In this document: in pieces, positions 34,234 through 43,133 of the stretch | Layout: each line of letters begins with the position of its first letter | Position numbering within the stretch: the first letter of the stretch is position 1 | DNA from: Siminovitchia terrae | GTDB taxonomy: Bacteria > Bacillota > Bacilli > Bacillales > Bacillaceae_C | NCBI RefSeq assembly: GCF_003605405.2 | Contig: NZ_QYTW02000014.1 | Coordinates: forward strand, 1 to 46,430 | DNA length: 46,430 bases | Direction of reading: 5' to 3' | Program-made: the position numbers and the translations under genes | The notes under the pieces: generated by a model | What the model saw: the letters and a program-made list of their open reading frames with translations, nothing else | Database searches by the model: none | What the model was told of the DNA's origin: nothing

Positions 34234-35058
34234 ATGAGAATAAAGAAAAGAGGTCTTTTTGGGATTTTATTGCTTGCGTTGATGTTTGTTCTGGCTGCGT
34301 GTGGAGGAGGATCTGAAAGCACAAGCGGAGGATCGGACAGTGGCGACAAGGAAAGTAAGAACAGTGGAGGCAGTGGTTTAAAAGATACATATACGGTTGC
34401 AAGTGACACCTCTTTTGTACCATTCGAGTTTAAAGAAAACGGGGAATATGTCGGATTCGATATTGATTTGATTAATGCGATTGCTGATGAAGTTGGCTTT
34501 GAAATTAAGTTGGAAACGACAAACTTTGATGGTATTATCCCAGGGTTGCAGACGGGGTCTTTTGATATTGCCCTTGCTGGGATCACGATTACAGATGAAC
34601 GCAAAAAGACGGTTGATTTCAGTGACCCTTATTATGATGCGGGTCTCAGGATCGGGGTTTCCGTCGACAATAAAGACATTAACAGTATAGAAGATTTAAA
34701 AGGGAAAACAGTTGCAACAAGACTCGGGTCTACAAGTGCCGATTATATTAAAAAGAATATTGAGGGAGCTGAAGCCAGCCAGTTCGAGCAATTGGACCAG
34801 GTGTATTTGGCCGTTGAAAATGGAAGTGCCGACGCGGTTCTCTATGACTCTCCGAATGTTGCTTACTATATCCAGACCAAAGGGGAAGATAGCTTGAAGA
34901 TGGTTGGCGAGTTATATCAAGCTGAGCAGTACGGTATAGCTTTTGCTAAGGGCCAGGATGAACTTGTAAGCAAGGTTAACGAAGCTTTGGCTACGTTAAA
35001 AGAGAATGGAAAATATGATGAAATCTATGAAAAATGGTTTGGTGAAAAGCCTGAATAG
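34234..35058 (+). CDS. Amino acid ABC transporter substrate-binding lipoprotein
   Basis: Family 3 solute-binding protein of 274 residues. A signal peptide ends in the lipobox LAAC (Cys about residue 23), followed by a Gly/Ser-rich linker. Core features: DTSFVPFEFKENGEYVGFDI, DGIIPGLQTGSFDIALAGITIT, and the C-terminal YGIAFAKGQDELV. Its closest known type is the glutamine/polar amino acid binding protein. A terminator and 300 bases separate it from its permease and ATPase genes. That allows more binding protein than membrane parts. Confidence 0.92.
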   Translation: MRIKKRGLFGILLLALMFVLAACGGGSESTSGGSDSGDKESKNSGGSGLKDTYTVASDTSFVPFEFKENGEYVGFDIDLINAIADEVGFEIKLETTNFDGIIPGLQTGSFDIALAGITITDERKKTVDFSDPYYDAGLRIGVSVDNKDINSIEDLKGKTVATRLGSTSADYIKKNIEGAEASQFEQLDQVYLAVENGSADAVLYDSPNVAYYIQTKGEDSLKMVGELYQAEQYGIAFAKGQDELVSKVNEALATLKENGKYDEIYEKWFGEKPE

Positions 35059-35074
35059 GTAATGATCCTGAAGG

Positions 35075-35107
35075 AAAGGGTGTAACCGACTTTTGTTACA
35101 CCCTTTT
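35075..35107 (+). terminator. Terminator after the binding-protein gene
   Basis: Perfect stem AAAGGGTGTAAC/GTTACACCCTTT with loop CGACTTTT and a T-tail. It would reduce transcription into the permease and ATPase genes. Confidence 0.88.
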
Positions 35108-35145
35108 ATTCGTCGAAGATAAGGAACGACTAAGTTTTGAGTTAT

Positions 35146-35245
35146 GTTTAGCTTTAGCGTCACAGGACGTGGCGCTTAGAGTCCAAGCGTTATCGGCTCA
35201 AGGTCACAAGTCAGCAAGGAAGCATGTTCAAGGTGAAATACATTT
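35146..35245. repeat. Degenerate dispersed repeat relic
   Basis: A GC-richer patch with GCGTCACAGGACGTGGCGC and CGGCTCAAGGTCACAAG, related to the repeat at 8529-8690 by its CAGGACGT core and mixed composition. It lies between the terminator of the binding-protein gene and the permease. Confidence 0.45.
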
Positions 35246-35359
35246 TTGTAGTTTTACCGCGTCGCAAAACAGCTTGATGCATACTCAGTGATGTAATTGC
35301 GGTTCTTGTATTTTTCGCAGAGCTGGGTTTCTTACGCTTTTCTATTAAGAGGTGAAGTA

Positions 35360-36022
35360 ATGATTGGTAGATTTGATTGGGCAGGTGTCATCGAATTCCT
35401 GCCGGATTTGACAAAAGGATTGTATTACACGCTGCTCATTTCAGTAGTCGGGCTTTTAATCGGTTTTGCTTTAGGGGCTCTCTTTGGAATCGGAAGAGTG
35501 GCTAAGACTAAGATTTTTTACATCATTTCCACTGTGTACGTTGAAGTCATCCGCGGTACTCCTGTACTTGTCCAGGCTATTTGGATTTTCTTTGCCCTTC
35601 CTTTGGTTATCGGAAAAAACCTTGACTCCATCACAGCGGGGATTATTGTTATTGCTGTTAATTCAGGGGCATATATAGCTGAGATTGTACGGGGAGCTGT
35701 TCAATCAATAGATAAAGGCCAGATGGAGGCAGGGAGGTCTCTTGGGCTGAATCATCAGCAGACGATGCTCCATGTTATTTGGCCACAGGCTTTTAAACGA
35801 ATGATTCCGCCACTTGGGAACCAATTTATTATCAGTATCAAGGATACGTCTTTATTGTCTGTCATTCTCGTCCCTGAACTGATTTTTCAAGGACGTTTGA
35901 TTGCAGCCAACCACTTTAATGCAGTGGAAATTTATACGACAGTAGCTTTATTTTATTTAGTCATCACTTTTAGTTTATCAATGGTTCTACGCTTTTTTGA
36001 AAGAAGGTTGGAAACAGAATGA
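35360..36022 (+). CDS. Amino acid ABC transporter permease (GlnP/HisM type)
   Basis: Membrane subunit of 220 residues with about five helices. The N-terminal [23 protein letters not shown] and the cytoplasmic coupling segment [28 protein letters not shown] (EAA motif) are typical of the polar amino acid family. The start is the ATG at 35360 with GAGGTGA upstream; the longer open frame to 35297 is not supported. Its last codons overlap the ATPase start by four bases (ATGA). Confidence 0.92.
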   Translation: MIGRFDWAGVIEFLPDLTKGLYYTLLISVVGLLIGFALGALFGIGRVAKTKIFYIISTVYVEVIRGTPVLVQAIWIFFALPLVIGKNLDSITAGIIVIAVNSGAYIAEIVRGAVQSIDKGQMEAGRSLGLNHQQTMLHVIWPQAFKRMIPPLGNQFIISIKDTSLLSVILVPELIFQGRLIAANHFNAVEIYTTVALFYLVITFSLSMVLRFFERRLETE

Positions 36023-36741
36023 TACAAGTCAACAACTTGCATAAGAAATTCGGAGATCTCGAGGTATTAAGGGGGATTACTTGTGAGATCGAGCTGCAGG
36101 AAGTAGTCTGTGTCATCGGGCCGAGCGGTTCGGGAAAAAGCACCTTTCTGCGCTGTTTAAACATGCTGGAGGAAATGACGGACGGGGAAATTGTCATCAA
36201 CGGACATCACTTGAAAGACCCTACAACAGATATCAATGCAGTACGGACGGAAGTAGGGATGGTTTTTCAGCAGTTTAATCTGTTCCCTCATAAGACGGTT
36301 TTGGAAAATATTACTTTGGCGCCGAAAAAAATACGAAAAATAAACAGTGAGGAAGCGAAAGCTCTTGCTATGGAGCTGCTTGAAAAAGTCGGGCTTGCGG
36401 ATAAGGCAAACAGCTATCCAAGGCAATTATCAGGGGGGCAGCAGCAACGGGTGGCCATTGGACGTGCTCTTGCGATGCAGCCCAAAGTTATGCTGTTCGA
36501 TGAGCCGACTTCAGCTCTTGACCCCGAACTCGTTGGGGAAGTACTAGAAGTAATGAAACAGTTGGCATTTGAGGGCATGACGATGGTGGTGGTCACTCAT
36601 GAAATGGGATTTGCAAGGGAAGTAGCTGACCGAGTCATATTTATGGATGGTGGTGTCATAGTAGAGGAGGATGTCCCATCTCAAATTTTTACGAAACCTA
36701 AATCGGATCGAACCAAGGCTTTTTTAAATAAAGTTTTGTAA
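36019..36741 (+). CDS. Amino acid ABC transporter ATPase (GlnQ type)
   Basis: Cytoplasmic ATPase of 240 residues. Walker [10 protein letters not shown]-loop [10 protein letters not shown], signature LSGGQQQR, Walker [15 protein letters not shown] and the switch His in VVVTHEM are all intact. The [13 protein letters not shown] form is usual for polar amino acid importers. It is translationally coupled to the permease by a four-base overlap. A repeat element follows 11 bases after its stop. Confidence 0.95.
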   Translation: MIQVNNLHKKFGDLEVLRGITCEIELQEVVCVIGPSGSGKSTFLRCLNMLEEMTDGEIVINGHHLKDPTTDINAVRTEVGMVFQQFNLFPHKTVLENITLAPKKIRKINSEEAKALAMELLEKVGLADKANSYPRQLSGGQQQRVAIGRALAMQPKVMLFDEPTSALDPELVGEVLEVMKQLAFEGMTMVVVTHEMGFAREVADRVIFMDGGVIVEEDVPSQIFTKPKSDRTKAFLNKVL

Positions 36742-36752
36742 GGGGTGTTTAA

Positions 36753-36941
36753 CTTCATTCAGCAGAAGTCCCCACTTCTGTAAGTGGTGAGATGAATGCA
36801 TATTGGCATTCCATTCAGTGGAGGTTCAAACCTCGGTTGAATAAAGTTAAAGCCTCCGGTGGATGCCACAGATTTTCAGAGGAAATTTATCGAGCGGAGC
36901 TCGATAAAATCTGAGCGTAAATACGCCAAGGCGCATTTGAT
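36753..36941 (+). mobile_element. IS200/IS605-like element, copy 8, with paired substitutions
   Basis: Follows GTTTAA right after the ATPase gene. In the second hairpin GGGGTTCAAACCCC has become GAGGTTCAAACCTC: both arms changed so that pairing is kept. CTGAAT has become TTGAAT, and the terminal hairpin reads GCGTAAATACGC. One base is lost in the first stem. The copy is degenerate in places but structurally conserved. Confidence 0.75.
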
Positions 36942-36969
36942 AAACAGGACTTTGATTGGAAATAACTTG

Positions 36970-36998
36970 GTCAGGAGTTGTTGCTTCTGACTTATTTC
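36970..36998 (+). terminator. Weak terminator downstream of copy 8
   Basis: Stem GTCAGGAG/CTTCTGAC (one G-T pair) with loop TTGTTG, followed by TTATTTCTT. It probably ends the ABC transporter transcript, which would then include the repeat. Confidence 0.55.
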
Positions 36999-37155
36999 TT
37001 ATATGACGAGAATGTGAATGGAACCACTTTATTTTGATCCCAAGGGACTAGGAAGAAGTATCCAGTTTTTGCCCCATCGTGCTATGATAGAACATAGAAA
37101 ATAAGGAGCTTTTTTGGGAGTTCAGTCACTTTAGCATCTATGGAGGAGAAGTAAA

Positions 37156-39312
37156 ATGGGTAAATCAGATTCGGCAGTTGAAGAGGTATCGAGGCTTTAT
37201 CTTCATGACTTTGAACTATCCGATCAGACGGATTTTGAACAAGTTTTGAAGGAACTAGCCTATATCAAGTATGCATTGGATCAGTCTTCAATTGTTGCGG
37301 TCACTGACCAACGGGGAAAAATACTTTATGTCAACGACTTGCTTTGCAAAATATCAAAATTCAGCCACGATGAATTGATCGGGCAGGACCATCGGATTTT
37401 AAATTCCGATTACCATTCAAAGGAATTCTTCAAGAATATGTGGGCGACCATTGGAAAGGGACATGTCTGGGAAGGTGAGATCCGCAATAGGGCAAAAGAT
37501 GGTTCATTTTATTGGGTGGATACGACCATCGTTCCTTTTTTAAATGAAAAAGGTAAGCCTCACCGATATGTTGCGATTCGGAATGATATCACTGCCCGAA
37601 AGGAAATGGAAGAAGAGATCAGAAGAAGTGAAGAGAGATACCGTCTTATTACTGAAAATTCCTCTGACTTGATCTCGACAGTTGATACGGAGGGAAATCT
37701 TTTGTATCTGTCACCATCTCACGGTTCGTTATTGGGGTATGACTTGGATGAAATAAGAAAAGGAACCATTTTTGACCTAATATACGAAACAGACCAGGAA
37801 GAAGTAAAGGAGACAATAGAACAGCTCTGGGGAAAGAAGAAGATCACTTCCCAGCTTGAATTTCGTTTAAAAACCAGTTCTGGAAGCTGCATTTCCGTAG
37901 AGGCCAAGATGAATGTCATCTTGAACGATAACGGTGATATCAGGAAGGTAATGCTCGTCACAAGGGATATAACTGAACGAAAAAAATCGGAACAGAAAAT
38001 ATACCATTTGGCTTTTCATGATACATTGACAGACCTGCCGAATCGAAGACTGTTTATGAATGAGCTGCAAAAGACAATTGCTAAAACAAAAAGGCCTTCG
38101 AAAGTAGCCGTCATGTTCATTGATTTGGATCGCTTCAAATATGTGAATGATTCCTGGGGCCACGATGCCGGAGATTACATACTCATGGAAGCGGCTCACC
38201 GCATCAAACAATCACTTCGATCAACAGACTTTGTGGCAAGAATTGGCGGGGATGAATTTACGGTCCTTCTTGATAATATTGAAAATGAAGCGGATGTAAA
38301 ATTACTGGTGGAAAGAATTCAAGAGAGTTTTGAGGAGCCAGTGCACATTTTCGAGAAGGATATTTTCCTATCATGCAGCATTGGAATTGCTATTTATCCA
38401 GAAAATGGAAAAAATGCTGATGAACTATTAAAGCGGGCGGACACGGCCCTCTATGTGGTGAAAGAACGAGGAAGGAGCGGTTATGCTCTTTTTGATGCCG
38501 ACATGGAAGAGAAATCATTGGAGCGTATCTTATTAGAAGTTGAATTGAGAAAGGCTGTAGAGCGGGAACAATTCTATTTAGATTACCAACCGAAGATTGA
38601 CTTTTCTAAAGGGACGTTGGTTGGCATGGAGGCTCTGGTTCGCTGGAACCATCCGGACCTGGGCAGGGTACCTCCTAACAAATTCATCCCGATTGCAGAA
38701 GAAACAGGCTTAATCATCCCAATTGGAGAGTGGGTGCTTCGTGAAGCCTGCAAACAGAATAAAAAGTGGCAAGATATGGGTTACTCGCCGATTACCGCGT
38801 CAGTGAATGTTTCAGTCCGACAGTTGGAACAATCGGGCATACTGAACAAAGTGATTGAAGTTTTAAATGAAACAGGACTTGATCCGAAGTGGCTGGAGCT
38901 TGAGGTCACCGAAAGTGTCTTTGCCGACCTTGAAAATGCCGCAGCCATTTTGGAGGAAATCCGGGGTTTTGGCGTTAAGATTTCAGTGGATGATTTCGGT
39001 ACAGGTTACAATTCTTTCACCTATATTAAGCATTTGCCTGTGGATACAGTGAAAATTGATTCTTCTTTTATAAGGGATATACACCAAAACGTCGAAAGCA
39101 AAGCGATTGTCAACGCCATTTTGACACTTGCAGATACATTGAACATTAGTGTGATTGCTGAAGGAGTTGAAAGCAAAGAACAGCTTGAACACCTAAACAA
39201 AGGCGGTTGCATTCAGGGACAAGGATACCTGTTCAGTAAGCCGGTATCCAATGAACTGTTTGAAAAGTATTTCCGGGATTCCAACTTATTGTTTCCAGAA
39301 GAGATTGTTTAA
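37156..39312 (+). CDS. PAS-PAS-GGDEF-EAL cyclic di-GMP protein
   Basis: Sensor protein of 718 residues that makes and/or degrades cyclic di-GMP. Two PAS domains (about 35-155 and 165-280) are followed by a GGDEF domain with intact IGGDEF (about residue 363) and an EAL domain with EALVRW (about 491), [14 protein letters not shown] and DDFGTGYNS. No membrane segments are visible, so it is cytoplasmic. Both catalytic signatures look intact; which activity dominates cannot be read from the sequence. Ribosome binding site GGAGGAGAAG. The stop codon TAA lies inside the TTTAA target of the following repeat element. Confidence 0.93.
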   Translation: MGKSDSAVEEVSRLYLHDFELSDQTDFEQVLKELAYIKYALDQSSIVAVTDQRGKILYVNDLLCKISKFSHDELIGQDHRILNSDYHSKEFFKNMWATIGKGHVWEGEIRNRAKDGSFYWVDTTIVPFLNEKGKPHRYVAIRNDITARKEMEEEIRRSEERYRLITENSSDLISTVDTEGNLLYLSPSHGSLLGYDLDEIRKGTIFDLIYETDQEEVKETIEQLWGKKKITSQLEFRLKTSSGSCISVEAKMNVILNDNGDIRKVMLVTRDITERKKSEQKIYHLAFHDTLTDLPNRRLFMNELQKTIAKTKRPSKVAVMFIDLDRFKYVNDSWGHDAGDYILMEAAHRIKQSLRSTDFVARIGGDEFTVLLDNIENEADVKLLVERIQESFEEPVHIFEKDIFLSCSIGIAIYPENGKNADELLKRADTALYVVKERGRSGYALFDADMEEKSLERILLEVELRKAVEREQFYLDYQPKIDFSKGTLVGMEALVRWNHPDLGRVPPNKFIPIAEETGLIIPIGEWVLREACKQNKKWQDMGYSPITASVNVSVRQLEQSGILNKVIEVLNETGLDPKWLELEVTESVFADLENAAAILEEIRGFGVKISVDDFGTGYNSFTYIKHLPVDTVKIDSSFIRDIHQNVESKAIVNAILTLADTLNISVIAEGVESKEQLEHLNKGGCIQGQGYLFSKPVSNELFEKYFRDSNLLFPEEIV

Positions 39313-39504
39313 CTTCATTCAGCAGAAGTCTCCCACTTCTGTAAGTGGCGAGATGAAAGCATATTGGTATTCCATTCAGTGGGGGGTCAAACCCCGGCTG
39401 AATAAAGTTAAAGCCTCCGGCGGATGCCATAGATTTTCAGAGGAAATTTATCGAGCTTAAGCTCGATAAAATCTGGGCGCAAATACGCCAAGGGTGCATT
39501 TGAT
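39313..39504 (+). mobile_element. IS200/IS605-like element, copy 9 (TTAA-loop variant)
   Basis: Inserted directly after GTTTAA, where TAA is the stop codon of the GGDEF-EAL gene, so the protein is unaffected. It carries the GAGC-TTAA-GCTC palindrome and an extra base near the right end (AAGGGTGCATTTGAT). It would be part of the gene's 3' untranslated region. Confidence 0.75.
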
Positions 39505-39565
39505 AAAAGAGCTGAAACAAAGCTTTTTAAAATGAATAAAACGCATGAAATATGATTGGAAAATC

Positions 39566-39940
39566 TGTGGTTACCCCCAAAAGTTAAAGTTTTTATTATG
39601 CAGCTGATTGGCTGGATTGAGTTTTGTATTCGACTGGGCTCAATCCAGCCAATTTTTCTTTTGATCGTACATGGTTATACCAGTAGATATATTCCTCAAT
39701 CCTTTTTATAAATTCTTCATAGCTTACTAGTTCTTCCCCATAATACATTTCTTGCTTTAAAATCCCAAAGAAATTCTTCATTGAAGCATTGTCTGCGCAG
39801 GTTGCTTTACGAGAAATGCTTTGGAATACGCTATTTTTCTTTAATGTCTTCACCCATTGATTGTGCTGGTAATGCCACCCTTGGTCAGAATGAATGGTGG
39901 TGCGGTAGGGCTTATCTCTCAGCTCTACAGTATCCATTTG
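39566..39940 (-). mobile_element. IS3-family remnant with the 3' end of orfB
   Basis: A minus-strand frame (39596-39937) encodes the last about 113 residues of an IS3-type DDE transposase: IHSDQGWHYQ (second Asp), then DNASMKNFFGILKQEM (catalytic Glu), and the family's ending RIEEYIYWYNHVRSKEKLAGLSPVEY. The first Asp, the helix-turn-helix and orfA are missing. The likely element end, TGTGGTTACCCCCAAAAG, is at about 39,566. It is a dead fragment. Confidence 0.85.
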
Positions 39941-40171
39941 TTAGGCGAAACTTTTCCGATGTCATCCCTAAGAGGCGTTCTTGATTTATGATCATCTGAA
40001 AAGTGACCTTCCTTTATCTTTATTAAAGATTTATCCCCTCTAGACTTATCCTAAACGAGTTTATAAAAATGAGTGAATATATCAAGGAGATGTCCCTGTC
40101 CTTATTTTGTTCTAAATGATGATCTTGTCCCATATGCTTTTGTGAGGAAGCCTTGGCAGAGGGGAGATCGC
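39941..40171. other. Region between the IS3 remnant and cwlD
   Basis: No gene is supported. It probably contains the rest of the IS3 decay and the cwlD promoter; the last bases give AGAGGGGAG as the cwlD ribosome binding site. An open frame from 40073 leading into cwlD has no start signal. Confidence 0.4.
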
Positions 40172-40882
40172 ATGCGAAAAAAAACAAAAGCTATTTTTTT
40201 CATCATCGGTGCGGCGCTCATATTTTTAATTGTCCAATATCAATTCATTCCGCGGGATTCGTTTGATACATGGAATCTTCCGCTGACTGGAAAAGTAATA
40301 TACCTAGATCCAGGACACGGCGGCCCTGATGGAGGGGCTGGCGACAGCGAAGCGCTTGAGAAAGACATCGCCCTTGAAGTTGCTTTTAAACTGCGGGATT
40401 ATCTGCAGGGGCAGGGGGCGCTGGTTTTGATGACACGGGAAACCGATGCCGATTTGGCAGATCCAGATATGAAGGGGCTCAGTAAAAGGAAAACGGCTGA
40501 TTTGAAAAAAAGACTTAAATTGGTCAATGAATCTGAGGCGGACTTATTTATAAGTATCCATTTGAATTCTATCCCTTCTCCAAAATGGAGAGGTGCACAG
40601 ACCTTTTATTCCCCACATTTAGTAGAAAATAAGCGGGCGGCCAAATTGATTCAGGAAGAGCTGGTTGTCAGCCTGGAAAACACGGATCGTCAAGCAAAGA
40701 TTATTGAAAATATATATTTGATTAAACACTCCAAAAAACCAGCGGCCCTGGTTGAAATTGGTTTTTTATCGAATCCAGGGGAGCGAGCCGCTTTAATGGA
40801 AGATGGTTACCAAGAAAAAGTGGCAGCGGGGATTTATCGAGGGGTTATGAGGTATTTCACGAAGGAAAAATTAAAAGACTAA
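40172..40882 (+). CDS. cwlD: Spore cortex N-acetylmuramoyl-L-alanine amidase CwlD
   Basis: Zinc amidase of 236 residues that removes the peptide side chain during spore cortex synthesis, the first step toward muramic delta-lactam. An N-terminal membrane/signal segment (about 5-24) precedes an amidase_3 domain with LDPGHGGPDGGAG (His ligand), EKDIALEVAFKLRDYL (Glu ligand), SIHLNS (His ligand) and EIGFLSNPGE (catalytic Glu). The start ATG 40172 follows AGAGGGGAG. Order cwlD-mrp-gerD-kbaA-pdaB matches B. subtilis. Confidence 0.95.
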   Translation: MRKKTKAIFFIIGAALIFLIVQYQFIPRDSFDTWNLPLTGKVIYLDPGHGGPDGGAGDSEALEKDIALEVAFKLRDYLQGQGALVLMTRETDADLADPDMKGLSKRKTADLKKRLKLVNESEADLFISIHLNSIPSPKWRGAQTFYSPHLVENKRAAKLIQEELVVSLENTDRQAKIIENIYLIKHSKKPAALVEIGFLSNPGERAALMEDGYQEKVAAGIYRGVMRYFTKEKLKD

Positions 40883-40928
40883 GGTGTATGGGGAAGTTCA
40901 TTACACAATCGTTTTTTTAAAAGGTTGC

Positions 40929-40956
40929 AAAATCCACTTTTTCATAGTGGATTTTT
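40929..40956 (+). terminator. Terminator of cwlD
   Basis: Stem AAAATCCACT/AGTGGATTTT with a seven-base loop and a T-tail, about 47 bases after the cwlD stop. Confidence 0.85.
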
Positions 40957-41057
40957 ACATTCTCTAATCTTTCCTCATGGAGCGTCTTTTCATAGAAAAC
41001 AATACGAATATGTTATACTGAATCAAAAGTGCAATTCGATAAAGGACGGTGCAAAAA

Positions 41058-42122
41058 TTGGTTACTGAACAACAGGTGTTCAATATTCTGAAAGAATTAA
41101 AAGATCCGCTTTTACATAAGACATTAGAGGAAACAAATGGGATTACAGAAGTGAAGATCAAAGAGGAGAAGGAGCATGTCAGTGTAAAAATAGCGTTGGC
41201 TAAGACCGGAACACCGGAACAGATGCAACTTCAATCCAAAGTCGTACAGCTTCTAAAAGAGGCGGGAGCTGCTACGGTTGGAATCCGATTTACAGATCTT
41301 CCAGAAGAAGAGTTGGAGAAACACCGCACAGCTGGAGATATGCCCGATGAGACGGCAGGAGGCTTGCTTTCTCCTGACAGCAAAACGACATTTATCGCGA
41401 TTGCCAGTGGAAAAGGCGGAGTTGGAAAGTCAACCGTTTCTGTCAATATGGCTGTTGCATTGGCGCGTCTTGGCAAAAAGGTTGGGCTTGTTGATGCCGA
41501 TATTTACGGATTCAGTGTTCCGGATATGATGGGAATTACTGAACGGCCGGTTGTCAGAGGAAAAAAGATTCTTCCTGTGGATCGGTTTGGCGTAAAGGTT
41601 ATTTCCATGGCGTTCTTTGTGGAGGACAATGCCCCGGTGATTTGGCGTGGTCCGATGCTCGGGAAAATGCTTAACAACTTCTTTACTGAAGTGGATTGGG
41701 GAGATTTGGACTACTTGCTTCTTGATCTTCCTCCAGGAACGGGAGATGTGGCCCTCGACGTCCATACAATGCTGCCAAGCACAAAGGAAATCATCGTGAC
41801 AACACCACATCCAACTGCAGCATTTGTTGCAGCGCGTGCCGGAGCGATGGCACTTCGAACGAACCACGAAATTTTGGGTGTTATTGAAAATATGTCCTAT
41901 TTTGAAAGCAAGTTGACGGGTGAGAAGGAATACGTTTTTGGACAAGGTGGGGGAGAAAAGCTTGCAGAAGAGCTTCGCACAGAGCTTCTCGGAAAGCTTC
42001 CGCTTCAGCAGCCTGATTGGAATGAAGAGGATTTTGCACCGTCCATTTATGATGAAGCACATAAACTGGGACAGATTTATCGAGAAATTGCAGAAAAAGT
42101 TATTCATGAATTGGAAAAGTAA
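41058..42122 (+). CDS. salA: Mrp/NBP35-type iron-sulfur carrier ATPase (SalA)
   Basis: P-loop protein of 354 residues. An N-terminal MIP18-like domain (about 1-80) precedes the Mrp ATPase: deviant Walker A GKGGVGKS, DADIYGFSVP, and DLPPGTGDVAL. The paired CxxC cysteines of many Mrp proteins are not seen near the C-terminus. Relatives load iron-sulfur clusters; in B. subtilis the gene at this locus is salA, a regulator of exoprotease genes. I take TTG at 41058 as start; GTG at 41049 is in frame but sits within the ribosome binding site AAAGGACGG. The locus order supports the assignment. Confidence 0.9.
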   Translation: MVTEQQVFNILKELKDPLLHKTLEETNGITEVKIKEEKEHVSVKIALAKTGTPEQMQLQSKVVQLLKEAGAATVGIRFTDLPEEELEKHRTAGDMPDETAGGLLSPDSKTTFIAIASGKGGVGKSTVSVNMAVALARLGKKVGLVDADIYGFSVPDMMGITERPVVRGKKILPVDRFGVKVISMAFFVEDNAPVIWRGPMLGKMLNNFFTEVDWGDLDYLLLDLPPGTGDVALDVHTMLPSTKEIIVTTPHPTAAFVAARAGAMALRTNHEILGVIENMSYFESKLTGEKEYVFGQGGGEKLAEELRTELLGKLPLQQPDWNEEDFAPSIYDEAHKLGQIYREIAEKVIHELEK

Positions 42123-42153
42123 GGAGCTTCAGTGGGAAGGAAGCCACCAACAA

Positions 42154-42192
42154 AAAAGCTGGCATTGGATATCGATCAATGCCAGCTTTTTA
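42154..42192 (+). terminator. Terminator of salA, used as an element target
   Basis: Perfect 15-bp stem AAAAAGCTGGCATTG/CAATGCCAGCTTTTT. The T-run continues into TTAA, immediately after which repeat copy 10 is inserted. Confidence 0.9.
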
Positions 42193-42194
42193 AC

Positions 42195-42382
42195 TTCATT
42201 CAGCAGAAGTCTCCCACTACTGTAAGTGGTGAGATGAATAACATATTGGTATTCCATTCAGTGGGGGTTCCAACCCCGGCTGAATAAAGTTAAAGCCTCC
42301 GGCGGATGCCAGATTTTCAGAGGAAATTTATCGAGCGGAGCTCGATAAAATCTGGGCGCAAATACGCCAAGGTGCATTTGAT
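42195..42382 (+). mobile_element. IS200/IS605-like element, copy 10
   Basis: Inserted in the T-tail of the salA terminator (TTTTTAA). 188 bp, with loop change GGGGTTCCAACCCC, an altered spacer (GATGAATAACATATTGG) and a three-base loss (GATGCCAGATTTT). It ends eight bases before the gerD stop on the other strand. Confidence 0.75.
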
Positions 42383-42389
42383 GCATAAA

Positions 42390-42986
42390 TTATGGGTTAT
42401 TTTCATTTGTCTGTTTCTTTTCGTTCCCACTGCTTTTACCACCTTTTTTCTCGGAGGCAGCTTTTTGGGCCATTTCCTCTAATCTGGCTCTATAAAGCGG
42501 GCTCTCGAGCGTATCCGTTACTACATCGCGCATTTGCTCTCTGAATTCCTTGCTTTTAAGCGCTTGGGCTAAATCGTTTTGAAAGACGGGGTCTTTCAAG
42601 ATATCCATCACCATTCCTTGGTATTCGGGATCTTTCATTAATGATTTCAGAAGCTGTTCATTTTCCTTTTTCATACTTTTGGCCATGGATTCAGCAAACT
42701 TCGGATCCTCAAGAGACTTTCTCCAGAATTCCTGGCCTTTTTCAGATGTGAGAGTTTTCTCTACTGTATTTTTGACAACGGCTTGATCCATGACGAGCTC
42801 TTGTTTTATGTCTTCATCTGTCATGATGTCTTTGACAGCTTTTTTTCCTTCATCTGTTTTTAAAATATCCACTATCATTTTTTTCGTCTGATCATAGTCG
42901 GGCTGTCCAACATCTACATCTTTCCCCCCGCAGGCGGCAAGCAGCAATGAGCAGACGAGGAGCAGCAGGATGATTCCCTTTTTCAT
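42390..42986 (-). CDS. gerD: Spore germination lipoprotein GerD
   Basis: Lipoprotein of 198 residues needed for rapid nutrient-induced germination; in B. subtilis it gathers germinant receptors in the inner spore membrane. The signal peptide ends in the lipobox LLAAC (Cys about residue 19). The middle is a long run of short amphipathic helices with repeated DPxF/DPEY motifs (LEDPKFAES, KDPEYQGM, KDPVFQND). The C-terminus is Lys/Asn-rich and low complexity. Ribosome binding site AAAGGAGC. Position between salA and kbaA is conserved. Confidence 0.95.
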   Translation of the reverse strand: MKKGIILLLLVCSLLLAACGGKDVDVGQPDYDQTKKMIVDILKTDEGKKAVKDIMTDEDIKQELVMDQAVVKNTVEKTLTSEKGQEFWRKSLEDPKFAESMAKSMKKENEQLLKSLMKDPEYQGMVMDILKDPVFQNDLAQALKSKEFREQMRDVVTDTLESPLYRARLEEMAQKAASEKKGGKSSGNEKKQTNENNP

Positions 42987-43133
42987 TAAAAATGCTCCTT
43001 TCCTAATGTTTCTCCGTTATTTTTAATATGGGACTTTGTGAAGAATTTATGCACATTTACGCGAGCAATGGCTTTTTTGAAAAAAGGTTGATAAAATCGG
43101 GTAGACAAGAATAATAATTGGAGGATTAGGTCA

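Noticed and set aside
3892-42382. CRISPR array
   Set aside because: Repeats are about 190 bp and kilobases apart, with genes between them and no cas genes.
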